Part shown: piece by piece, positions 14,946 through 22,416 of the stretch | Layout: the number at the start of each line of letters is the position of its first letter | Position numbering within the stretch: the stretch's first letter is position 1 | From: Oceanitalea sp047302425 | Lineage (GTDB): Bacteria > Actinomycetota > Actinomycetes > Actinomycetales > Actinomycetaceae | Length of the DNA: 64,000 nt | NCBI RefSeq assembly: GCF_047302425.1 | Contig: NZ_CP154855.1 | Coordinates: 2,728,001-2,792,000, forward strand | Reading direction: 5' to 3' | Translations under genes and position numbers: made by a program | Notes under the pieces: model-generated | What the model was told of the DNA's origin: nothing | What the model saw: only the letters and a program-made list of their open reading frames with translations | The model's database searches: none

Positions 14946-16849
14946 GCGCCACCACCCACACGCCCGTCGAGCAGCTCGAGACCCACCACGACCACGACGT
15001 TCCGTGGTGGGCCGACCGCGCGGTCATGGTCCCGGTCGCCTCGGGGGTGGCCTTCATCGCCGGATGGATCTTCGAGTGGTCCGGGGCCGAAGAGGCGGCG
15101 CCGGTGCTGTTCTGGGTCGGTCTGCTGCTCGGGGCCTCCACCTTCGTCCCCGGTGCGCTGCGCAGGCTCGCCACGGGCAAGCTCGGCATCGCGCTCCTCA
15201 TGACCATGAGCGCCACCGGCGCGGTCATCCTCGGCCACGTGGAAGAGGCAGCGGCCCTGGCCTTCCTCTACTCCATCGCCGAGGCCCTGGAAGACCGCGC
15301 CATGGACCGGGCGCGGGCCGGCCTACGCGCACTACTCAAGCTCGTGCCCCAGAGCGCCACCGTCCTCACCGACGGTCAGACCACTACGGTCCCGGCACGT
15401 GACCTCACCGCGGGGCAGGTCATGGTGATTCGGCCCGGTGAGCGCATCGCCACCGACGGCATCGTACGGACCGGCCACAGCAGCCTGGACACCTCCGCCA
15501 TCACCGGGGAGTCCATCCCCGTCGAGGCCGGCCCCGGCGATGAGGTGTCCGCCGGGGCGATCAACACCACCGGGGCCCTGCAGGTCGAGGCGACCGCCGC
15601 CGGCACCGACAACTCCCTGACCACGATCGTGAGCCTGGTCGAACGCGCCCAGGCCGAGAAGGGGCAGCGCGCCCGGCTGGCCGACCGCATCGCCCGCCCG
15701 CTCGTGCCCGGCGTCCTGGTCCTGGCCGTGCTGGTCGCCGTCATCGGCTCCCTCGCTGGTGACCCGCAGACCTGGATCACCCGCGCCCTGGTCGTGCTCG
15801 TGGCCGCCTCCCCGTGTGCGCTGGCGATCGCCGTGCCCATCACCGTGGTCTCCGCGGTCGGCTCGGCCAGCAAGTTCGGCGTCATCATCAAGAGCGGCGC
15901 GATCTTCGAACGCTTCGGCAGCATCGGGCACGTCGCCTTCGACAAGACCGGGACCCTGACCGCCAACCGGCCCACCGTCACCGCCGTCGTCCCCGCGATG
16001 GACGTGACCGAGGAGCAGGTCCTGGCCTGGGCCGCCGCGCTCGAGCAGCACAGCACCCACCCCCTCGCCACCGCCATCACCCAGGCCGCCCCCGCCACCC
16101 CCGCCGGTCACGGCATCACCGAGGAAGCCGGTCACGGCATCTACGGCACCGTGGACGGCGCCGTAGTGCGGGTCGGCAGCCCCCGCTGGGTCGACCCCGG
16201 CCACCTCACCGACCGAGTGCGTGACCTGGAGGCCCAAGGGATGACCGTCGTCGTCGTCCACCGCGGCGGCACGGTCGCCGGGGCGATCGGGGTGCGCGAC
16301 GAGCTACGTCCCGAGGTCCCCCAGGTCATCCAGACCCTGGCGGGCCGCGGCATCGGCCTCACGATGCTCACCGGTGACAACGAGCGCACCGCGCGCGCCC
16401 TCGCGGCGCAGGCCGGCATCACCGACGTGCGCGCCGAGCTGCGCCCCGAAGGAAAGTCCGCCGCCGTGGACGAGCTCAGCGCCCACCGGCCCACCGCGAT
16501 GATCGGCGACGGCATCAACGACGCCCCCGCCCTGGCCGCAGCCGACGTCGGGATCGCCATGGGAGCCACCGGCTCCGACGCCGCGATCGAGTCCGCCGAC
16601 ATCGCCTTCACCGGCCAGGACCTGCGCCTCCTGCCCCAGGCCATCACCCACGCCCGACGCGGGCGGCGCATCGTCAACCAGAACATCATCCTGTCGCTGC
16701 TCATCATCGCCGCCCTGCCACCCCTGGCCATCACCGGCGTCCTGGGCCTGGCAGCCGTCGTGCTCATCCACGAGATCGCCGAGGTCCTGGTCATCCTCAA
16801 CGGCCTGCGCGCCGCACGCACCCACCACGCCACCGCGCCCGGACGCTGA
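14942..16849 (+). CDS. Heavy-metal P1B-type ATPase, CtpG-like (Cd/Pb/Zn exporter)
   Basis: 635 residues, no N-terminal HMA domain but a short His-rich start (THHDHD). Phosphatase loop TGESIPVEAGPG, transmembrane metal motif SPC (AASPCALAIAVP, ~290), phosphorylation site DKTGTLT (~333), GDGINDAPALAAADVGIAMG (~521) and the final helix HEIAEVLVILNGLRAAR are all present. SPC instead of CPC places it with P1B-4-like pumps (CzcP, CtpG, CtpD). Co-operonic CmtR suggests Cd/Pb as inducer and probably substrate. It lies directly upstream of CadD. Confidence 0.93.
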   Translation: MSATTHTPVEQLETHHDHDVPWWADRAVMVPVASGVAFIAGWIFEWSGAEEAAPVLFWVGLLLGASTFVPGALRRLATGKLGIALLMTMSATGAVILGHVEEAAALAFLYSIAEALEDRAMDRARAGLRALLKLVPQSATVLTDGQTTTVPARDLTAGQVMVIRPGERIATDGIVRTGHSSLDTSAITGESIPVEAGPGDEVSAGAINTTGALQVEATAAGTDNSLTTIVSLVERAQAEKGQRARLADRIARPLVPGVLVLAVLVAVIGSLAGDPQTWITRALVVLVAASPCALAIAVPITVVSAVGSASKFGVIIKSGAIFERFGSIGHVAFDKTGTLTANRPTVTAVVPAMDVTEEQVLAWAAALEQHSTHPLATAITQAAPATPAGHGITEEAGHGIYGTVDGAVVRVGSPRWVDPGHLTDRVRDLEAQGMTVVVVHRGGTVAGAIGVRDELRPEVPQVIQTLAGRGIGLTMLTGDNERTARALAAQAGITDVRAELRPEGKSAAVDELSAHRPTAMIGDGINDAPALAAADVGIAMGATGSDAAIESADIAFTGQDLRLLPQAITHARRGRRIVNQNIILSLLIIAALPPLAITGVLGLAAVVLIHEIAEVLVILNGLRAARTHHATAPGR

Positions 16850-16912
16850 CCCGCGGGCCAACGCGGCCCCATTGACCACCGCCGGCGGTTCGGCGCGCCC
16901 TGAAAGGCACTG

Positions 16913-17521
16913 ATGGACCTGCTCACCCCGATCCTGCAAGCGCTCGGTCTGTTCGTGGCCACGAACATCGACGACATCATCATCCTGTCCCTCTTCTACG
17001 CCCGCGGCGCCGGCCAGCGGGGCACCACCCGCAAGATCCTCGCCGGCCAGTACCTCGGCTTCGGGGGCATCCTGCTGGCCGCCGTGGTGGTCTCCCTGGG
17101 AGCTCGCTCCTTCCTGCCCGAGGCCGCCCTGCCCTACTTCGGTCTCATCCCCCTCGCCCTGGGCCTGTACGCGGCGTGGCACGCGTGGCGCAACCGCGAC
17201 GACGATGACGACGACGACGAGGCCAAGGTCGCCGACAAGCAGGTCGGAGTCCTGACGGTGGCGGCCGTGACGTTCGCTAACGGCGGGGACAACATCGGGG
17301 TCTACGTCCCCGTCTTCGCCACCGCGTCTACCACCGCGATCATCGCCTACTGCCTCGTCTTCCTCGCCCTGGTGGGCCTCCTCGTGCTCGCAGCGAAGTA
17401 TGTCGCCACCCGCCGGCCGATCGCCGAGGTCCTCGAACGCTGGGAACACATCCTCTTCCCGCTGGTCCTCATCGGCCTGGGCGTCGTCATCCTCCTCGAG
17501 GGTGGGGCCTTTGGCCTATGA
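16913..17521 (+). CDS. cadD: CadD-family cadmium resistance transporter
   Basis: 202 residues, ATG 16913 preceded by GAAAGG. About five hydrophobic segments; the conserved start LFVATNIDDIIILSLFYARG and second motif TFANGGDNIGVYVPVFA are typical of CadD/LysE-superfamily cadmium transporters. An unusual run of seven Asp (RNRDDDDDDDEAKV, ~97-110) sits in a cytoplasmic loop and could bind cation or be repeat-generated. It lies 63 bases after the P-type ATPase and probably shares its transcript. Confidence 0.92.
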   Translation: MDLLTPILQALGLFVATNIDDIIILSLFYARGAGQRGTTRKILAGQYLGFGGILLAAVVVSLGARSFLPEAALPYFGLIPLALGLYAAWHAWRNRDDDDDDDEAKVADKQVGVLTVAAVTFANGGDNIGVYVPVFATASTTAIIAYCLVFLALVGLLVLAAKYVATRRPIAEVLERWEHILFPLVLIGLGVVILLEGGAFGL

Positions 17522-17545
17522 GGTCGCTGACGCTCGACGGCTCGT

Positions 17546-17564
17546 CTCACGGGGTAGCCGTGAG
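17546..17564 (+). terminator. Short hairpin after cadD
   Basis: CTCACGG-ggtag-CCGTGAG (17546-17564), a perfect 7-bp stem, 25 bases after the cadD stop, without a T-run. May end or attenuate transcription before lspA. Confidence 0.45.
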
Positions 17565-17621
17565 CCCTGACGTGCTGGAAGTTGTGCCTGCGGCGATGAC
17601 CAACACACGAACGGCGTCCTC

Positions 17622-18140
17622 ATGACCACACCGGATCTCACCTCAGCGAGGAGTGGCACCCGGGCTCGGGTCGCCCTCGTCGTCACCATCACGCTGCTGA
17701 CCGCGATCGACCTGGCAGTGAAGGCGTGGGCAGGTGGAGCACTGGCCGACGGTCGCTCGGTGGACTTGGGGCCCGTCGAGCTTCGCCTCGGTTTCAACGC
17801 TGGGATGGCTTTCAGCCTCGGCGCTCGCCTGCCAGCCGGCGTCGTGCTCGCCATCACGGGGCTCATCATCGGCGCGCTGGCTGTCTTCACCTGGCGTGCC
17901 ACCCGCACCGCGACGCGCTCAACGTGGCTGGCACTGGCCCTGATCCTGGCGGGTGCGGTGGCAAACCTGATCGATCGTGCCCCCGACGGCGTCGTGACCG
18001 ACTACCTGCACACCGGCTGGTTCCCCACCTTCAACCTCGCTGATGTCTACATCACCGGCGGGGCGATAACCCTGGTCCTGGTAGCCCTCATCAGCGGCGA
18101 CACGACCGAGAACCCGACGGCCGCAGAACGTGCGACCTGA
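17622..18140 (+). CDS. lspA: Lipoprotein signal peptidase II
   Basis: 172 residues, ATG 17622. Four membrane helices and the family motifs are visible: DLAVKAWA in helix 1, RLGFNAGMAFSLG (NxGxAFS-type), and two catalytic aspartates in NLIDRAPDGVVTDYL and FPTFNLADVYITGG. It cleaves the signal peptide of lipidated prolipoproteins. It sits among Cd/Zn resistance genes rather than in the usual cell-division/rluD context, so it is probably an accessory copy. lspA genes are known passengers in heavy-metal resistance clusters. Fourteen bases separate it from the methyltransferase gene. Confidence 0.93.
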   Translation: MTTPDLTSARSGTRARVALVVTITLLTAIDLAVKAWAGGALADGRSVDLGPVELRLGFNAGMAFSLGARLPAGVVLAITGLIIGALAVFTWRATRTATRSTWLALALILAGAVANLIDRAPDGVVTDYLHTGWFPTFNLADVYITGGAITLVLVALISGDTTENPTAAERAT

Positions 18141-18154
18141 GCCGAGGAGACCCC

Positions 18155-18781
18155 ATGACCGCTGACGTCGCAGCCGCTGCGGCACTGACCCTGTACCTGG
18201 CCGGCCTCGTCGCCGCGTTCGGTGCGCGCTCCTGGATCCACCGGCGCCGTACCGGTTCCACCGGCTTCCGCGGCCTGAGCGGCGCCCCCGGATCGGCCGA
18301 GTGGTGGGGCGGGATCCTCTTCGCCGCCGCCCTCGCCCTCGGCGCCGCGGGCCCCGCCCTGGCCCTCACCGGCACCACGGCCCCCATCACCCCGCCCCCG
18401 GCCGTCCAGTGGGCGGGCCTGGCAGTGGCCATCGCCGGCTTCGCCGCCGTCCTGGCCGCCCAGGCCGGCATGGGCGCCTCCTGGCGGATCGGTGTCGACA
18501 CCACCGAGCGCACCGGCCTGGTCACCTCCGGCATGTTCGCCGTGGTCCGCAACCCGATCTTCACCGCGATGCTGACCGCGCTGCTCGGACTGACCGTCCT
18601 GGTCCCGACGGCCCTGACCGCCGCGGCGCTGGCCTGCCTGCTCCTCGCGGTGGAGATCCAGGTCCGCCTCGTCGAGGAGCCATACCTGCTGCGCACCCAC
18701 GGCCCCGCCTACGCCCGCTACGCCCAGCGGGTCGGCCGGTTCCTCCCCGGTCTCGGCACGCTCGCGCCGCACACCTCCTAG
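18155..18781 (+). CDS. ICMT/PEMT-family membrane methyltransferase
   Basis: 208 residues, ATG 18155 with GAGGAG upstream. It has four to five membrane helices and the family's C-terminal SAM/lipid-site signature: GMFAVVRNPIFTAML and VEEPYLLRTHGPAYARYAQRVGRFLPG. Such 'isoprenylcysteine carboxyl methyltransferase family' proteins are common in metal-resistance clusters, but their bacterial substrate is mostly unknown. It is last in the cmtR-ATPase-cadD-lspA run and is followed by a strong terminator. Confidence 0.85.
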   Translation: MTADVAAAAALTLYLAGLVAAFGARSWIHRRRTGSTGFRGLSGAPGSAEWWGGILFAAALALGAAGPALALTGTTAPITPPPAVQWAGLAVAIAGFAAVLAAQAGMGASWRIGVDTTERTGLVTSGMFAVVRNPIFTAMLTALLGLTVLVPTALTAAALACLLLAVEIQVRLVEEPYLLRTHGPAYARYAQRVGRFLPGLGTLAPHTS

Positions 18782-18841
18782 CCGCCGGGAGCCCCGGACC
18801 GCCTGGCCCGGCGCTGGGATGCGGACCTCACCCAGGGCGGC

Positions 18842-18877
18842 GGGAGGCCGTCGCCCGGAGTGGGGCGACGGCCTCCC
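18842..18877 (+). terminator. Strong intrinsic terminator
   Basis: GGGAGGCCGTCGCCC (18842-18856), loop ggagtg, then the perfect 15-bp complement (18863-18877), followed by tgtgggtttt on the plus strand. It ends the cadmium block and can also serve the converging truncated phosphatase gene. Confidence 0.9.
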
Positions 18878-18902
18878 TGTGGGTTTTCGTGTGGTGCGTT
18901 GG

Positions 18903-19555
18903 TCAGTGGGCCCGCGTGAGACGCTGGTTGCGCAGCCACAGGGCGGCGCCACCGGAGCCGAGCAGCAGGACCGCCAGCAGTGCTGCCTGTGCAGCCTCCG
19001 CGCCGGTCACTGCCAGGGGCCCGCCGGCCGAGTCTGGAGCGGCGCCGAGGCCAGAGCCACCGGTGCCATCAGGGTCTACGCCACCGCCAGCGTCCGTCCC
19101 GTTGTCGTCGGTTTCGTCGGTGTCGTCGGGCGTGGGTGTGGTCGGCGACTGGGAGACGACGAGCGAGGCGGTGAGCTCCGTGCCCGTCTGCAGGCCGGTG
19201 AGCACGACGGGGTACTCACCCGGGGTGTCGGGCGCCGTGAGGTCGAACGAGGCGACGCCGTCGATGACGTCGGCCTGGCCCACAGGCTCGTCGCCCACGG
19301 TGGCGAGGACCTGACGGTCACCGTTCAGCTCGGACGTCGATGCGGTCACGGCCTCACCGGGCGCGACCGGCGAGGGGTCGAGCGCGATCGTGGCAGAAGC
19401 GCTCAGGGACTCCAGGTCCCCGTTGAGCTCGAGGACGTTCATCGTGGTGAAGAAGGTGTCGGTGTCGTCGGTCAGCCCGGCCACGTTCGCCGCACCGGGA
19501 CCGTAGGCCGCGATCGGGACGGACGCGCCGGTGTGCTGCTGGGAACCACCCGCGG
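18903..19555 (-). pseudogene. Alkaline phosphatase, 5'-truncated (C-terminal remnant)
   Basis: The reading frame starts in mid-gene at about 19555. GGSQQHTGASVPIAAYGPGAANVAG is the C-terminal active-site region of PhoA-type phosphatases, with the HTG metal-ligand His. It continues through a Thr/Asp-rich linker (PTTPTPDDTDETDDNGTD) to a hydrophobic anchor (AALLAVLLLGSGGAALWL) and RNQR tail, as in cell-surface enzymes. The N-terminal domain with the catalytic Ser is missing. The 5' side joins the truncated DUF190 gene at 19555/19556 in another frame. Confidence 0.8.
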
Positions 19556-19684
19556 GACCGACGCTCCCGCAAGGCCCGCGTCGCGGGCCCGGTGGACGAT
19601 CTCGGCATAGACGGGCCGGTGGTGCCACTGGTCAGACTCCCCGACCAGGACTGTCAGCCGCAACAGCCTGCGCCCTTCGCTCAT
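19556..19684 (-). pseudogene. DUF190-family gene, 3'-truncated
   Basis: ATG at 19684 overlaps the crcB stop (ATGA). The product MSEGRRLLRLTVLVGESDQW...IVHRARDAGLAGASV matches the N-terminal ~43 residues of DUF190 proteins (normally ~110), which are frequent crcB partners. Homology stops at about 19556, where the normal 'xRGxxGFGxxS' continuation is replaced by phosphatase sequence. Probably non-functional. Confidence 0.75.
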
Positions 19685-20175
19685 GTCTCCGTGTCCTTCC
19701 CGGTGCGCCGGGCACGGGTGGCCCAACGGGTCATGACCATGCCGACCTGTACCGCGACCAGCGCCGCGGCGAGCGTGGCGAACATGTAGACCAGTGCTGT
19801 GCCCGGCGTTCCCGCCGCGACCAGCCGATTTATATCCACGGTGTACGTCGAAAACGTGGTGAGGCCCCCGAGGATGCCGACCCCGACGAATGGACGCACG
19901 AGTCGGTGCGGGCGACCCGCACCCTCGGTCAGCATCACCATGACCACCCCGATCAGCAGGCACCCGGCCACGTTCGTCCAGAACGTCGCCCAGGGGAATC
20001 CACCTTGGTTGTGCGGCATCACGACAGTGAGCCCGTAGCGTCCGACCGCGCCGAGCGCACCCCCGGCGGCGATGACCACCGGGACGTCGAGCGATATTCG
20101 CGGCCGGATGCCAGGCTCAGCGGCGTGGAGTATCGGATCAGGATTGGGACTCATCTGGTTGCGACACCGAGGCAT
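19681..20175 (-). CDS. crcB: CrcB/Fluc fluoride ion channel
   Basis: 164 residues from ATG 20175, which has AAGGAGGAA six bases upstream. Four membrane helices; family motifs GGALGAVGRYGL, FPWATFWTNVAGCLLIGVVM (channel-lining N) and GILGGLTTFSTYTVD (the FSTF/Y phenylalanine-box region). Dual-topology dimers export fluoride. Many actinobacteria carry two adjacent crcB genes; only one is here, followed by a broken DUF190 gene. The leader contains a sequence resembling part of a fluoride riboswitch (see findings). Confidence 0.93.
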   Translation of the reverse strand: MPRCRNQMSPNPDPILHAAEPGIRPRISLDVPVVIAAGGALGAVGRYGLTVVMPHNQGGFPWATFWTNVAGCLLIGVVMVMLTEGAGRPHRLVRPFVGVGILGGLTTFSTYTVDINRLVAAGTPGTALVYMFATLAAALVAVQVGMVMTRWATRARRTGKDTET

Positions 20176-20271
20176 GCGCGTTCCTCCTTCGTGTGCCGTA
20201 GGAGCCGTTGGCGGTGGAACCGCATCTTTGGCCGTACTCGCGGCGACGCGTCGGTAGTGGGGGAAGCCTGC

Positions 20272-20652
20272 CTATCCGGATACTGAGCTGGCCGTTGCCT
20301 GCGCCCGGTAACTGTGAGGGTCTGCCTCGGCGGCGGCGCCGGTGACGTGTTCGGCGTGGGACAGGGACTCGGCCAGCAGGCGGTGGACGTGGGTGTCGGT
20401 GGCCGAGTAGTAGATGAAGGTGCCCTCCCGTCGTGTCCGGACCAGACCGGCCAGGCGCAGCTTGGCCAGGTGCTGGCTCACCGCGGCGGGTGTGGCCCCC
20501 ACGCTCTCCGCCAGGGAGTTGACGTTCGCCTCGCTCTGGAACACGGCCCATAGGATCTTCACCCGCGTCGGGTCAGAGAGCATGCGGAAGGTGGCCGCGG
20601 CGATCTGCGCATGCTCGTCGTCGGCAACGGGGCGTACCGGCTCATCGTGCAC
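20272..20652 (-). CDS. ArsR/SmtB-family Zn/Co/Ni-type sensor repressor
   Basis: 126 residues, ATG 20652. Winged helix with FRMLSDPTRVKILWAV, LAESVGATPAAVSQHLAKLRLAGLV and RREGTFIYYSATD. The last helix THVHRLLAESLSHAEH holds the DxH...HxxH-type alpha-5 site (from TDTHVH to HAEH) used by SmtB, CzrA and NmtR for zinc, cobalt or nickel. No alpha-3 Cys pair is present, unlike the two sensors at 14 kb. It is divergent from a CDF exporter with a perfect dyad between them. Confidence 0.92.
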   Translation of the reverse strand: MHDEPVRPVADDEHAQIAAATFRMLSDPTRVKILWAVFQSEANVNSLAESVGATPAAVSQHLAKLRLAGLVRTRREGTFIYYSATDTHVHRLLAESLSHAEHVTGAAAEADPHSYRAQATASSVSG

Positions 20653-20677
20653 GCCCAGATCCTACCGACCTCGCTTG

Positions 20678-20701
20678 CTATCTGCATAGCTGAGCAGATA
20701 G
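20678..20701. promoter_or_regulatory. SmtB/CzrA-type operator
   Basis: CTATCTGC (20678-20685) and GCAGATAG (20694-20701), a perfect 8-bp inverted repeat with an 8-base centre, lie in the 58-bp gap between the divergent sensor and CDF genes. They end nine bases before the CDF start at 20711. This matches the ArsR/SmtB operator layout. Confidence 0.75.
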
Positions 20702-20710
20702 TTTGGCGAC

Positions 20711-21844
20711 ATGGACCTGGCGCGACAGACGCATCCCCACGGCGGGCACGCACACCCGCAGAAGAACGACGACTCCGACCACGGGGACGCCCACCACCAC
20801 CCGCACCCCCATGGGCACGATCACGACCACCCCCATCCCCACGGGGACGGGCACGACCACCCCCACGAAGGGTCCGGACTGTGGGCGCGGGTCAAGCACG
20901 CGCTGGTGCCGCACAGCCACGACCACAGTGAGGCGATCCAGACCGCCGAGGAGACCAGCGCGATCGGGATCCGGGCGGCGTGGCTCAGCCTGGCCGGCAT
21001 GGGCGCCACCGCGGTGCTGCAGATCGTCATCGTCTGGCTCAGCGGGTCAGTGGCGCTGCTCGCCGACACCCTGCACAACCTGGGGCACCTGGCCACGACC
21101 ATCCCGCTGATCATCGCCTTCCGGCTGGGCCGGCGCGCCGCGACCCGGCGCTACAGCTACGGCTTCCGCCGCGCCGAGGACCTGGTCGGTGTGCTGATCG
21201 GGGCGGTCATCGCGCTGTCCGCAGCGCTGATCGTGTGGGAGTCCATCCGCGCCCTGAGCAACCAACGGGACATGACCCACCTGGGCTGGGTCCTGGCGGC
21301 CGCCCTCATCGGGGCGGCCGGTAACGAGGTCGTGGCGATCTACCGCATCCGCGCCGGTCGACGGATCGGCTCAGCCGCCCTCATCGCCGAGGGGCAGCAC
21401 GCCCGCACCGACGCCCTGACCTCACTGGCCGTCGTCGTCGGTGTCATCGGGGCCTGGGTCGGTCTGCCCTGGGTTGACCCGGTCATCGGGCTGGTCATCG
21501 CGGCCGTGATCGTCGCGGTGCTGATCGGCTCCATGCGCACCGTCGTGCGCCGGCTCATGGACGGCATCGAGCCGGCCACCCTGGACCTCATCGAAGCCAC
21601 CGCCGCCCGCGTGCAGGGCGTCACCTCGGTGGACACGGCGCGCGCCCGGTGGACGGGTCATCGCCTGGAAGCCGACATCGAGATCACCGTGGATCCCGAC
21701 CTCACCCTCGCCGGCGGTCACGCCCTCGCGCACGCCGTCAAGGACCAGCTGCGGGCTCAGGTTCCCCACCTGGAGCGCGCCTCGGTACAGGTCAGCCCCG
21801 CGGTGCAGCTCGGCCCCGACCGCACCGAGGCGCTACCTGGATGA
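20711..21844 (+). CDS. Cation diffusion facilitator with long His-rich N-terminus
   Basis: 377 residues from ATG 20711; no clear Shine-Dalgarno and the operator is adjacent, so a very short or absent leader is possible. The first ~75 residues contain more than twenty His in HxH/DHDHPHPHG patterns, a zinc-binding tail. Six helices follow, with metal-site motifs LADTLHNLGHLATTIP (HxxxD replaced by D...H...H) and GQHARTDALTSLAVV (HxxxD), then a C-terminal domain ending LERASVQVSP. Proton-coupled zinc-type exporter. Under control of the divergent ArsR sensor. Confidence 0.92.
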   Translation: MDLARQTHPHGGHAHPQKNDDSDHGDAHHHPHPHGHDHDHPHPHGDGHDHPHEGSGLWARVKHALVPHSHDHSEAIQTAEETSAIGIRAAWLSLAGMGATAVLQIVIVWLSGSVALLADTLHNLGHLATTIPLIIAFRLGRRAATRRYSYGFRRAEDLVGVLIGAVIALSAALIVWESIRALSNQRDMTHLGWVLAAALIGAAGNEVVAIYRIRAGRRIGSAALIAEGQHARTDALTSLAVVVGVIGAWVGLPWVDPVIGLVIAAVIVAVLIGSMRTVVRRLMDGIEPATLDLIEATAARVQGVTSVDTARARWTGHRLEADIEITVDPDLTLAGGHALAHAVKDQLRAQVPHLERASVQVSPAVQLGPDRTEALPG

Positions 21845-22150
21845 GACCGCCCGCCGCACAGCGCGGGTGGCCCGCGCGACCAGCGCCTCCAGCGGCCCCC
21901 GATCGAAGTAGCCACGCCAGATGAGCGCAAAAAGGATGGCGGCGGCCACTTGGATGAGGTAGCCGATGGTGGCATCGAAGACGTCCAGCGGGGAGCTCAT
22001 GAACATCACGTGGGCGGTGTAGAGCGTCAGCGTCATCGCCCCGATCACACCGAACACGTTCAAGATCCCTCGGAGCATGGACCAGTCGCGGCTTGCCGCG
22101 TCGGCCAGCAGGAGCATGCCGCCAAGCAGGGCGATCGCGATCCCGGTGGT
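21833..22150 (-). pseudogene. Multi-helix acyltransferase-like membrane protein, C-terminal fragment
   Basis: Only about 105 codons remain, open upstream of the first Met to about 22150. GVIGAMTLTLYTAHVMF and FALIWRGYFDRGPLEALVARATR match the C-termini of DUF418/HGSNAT-type acyltransferase-like membrane proteins (normally ~400 residues). At ~22150 the sequence switches to an opposite-strand LuxR fragment, so a deletion or inversion end lies there. Its stop overlaps the 3' end of the CDF gene. Confidence 0.6.
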
Positions 22151-22308
22151 ACGCGCAGATCGCTCGTCGCCTTCACCTGAGCCCCTCTACCGTCAAGGAC
22201 CACGTCAGCGCCGTGCTCACCAAGCTGGCCGTGACCAACCGGGTCCAGGCCGCCGTCATCGCCCGGGACGCCGGACTGATCCCCGCGCCCCCGACCGAAA
22301 GCGGGTGA
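22150..22308 (+). pseudogene. NarL/LuxR-type response regulator, C-terminal fragment
   Basis: The frame encodes AQIARRLHLSPSTVKDHVSAVLTKLAVTNRVQAAVIARDAGLIP, the LuxR helix-turn-helix with its last helix. The receiver domain is missing upstream of about 22150. The stop overlaps the GTG start of the following histidine kinase (GTGA), the normal arrangement of a NarL-type pair. Both genes are broken. Confidence 0.8.
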
Positions 22309-22416
22309 GCCCGGTGCTGCTGTTTCCGATCGCGGTCGATGCGGCCCTGGTCTCCCTCGCGCTGCTGGACGCCACCTTCAGCTCCGCCCGCGAGGGGGGT
22401 GCCCCTATCTCCTTTG

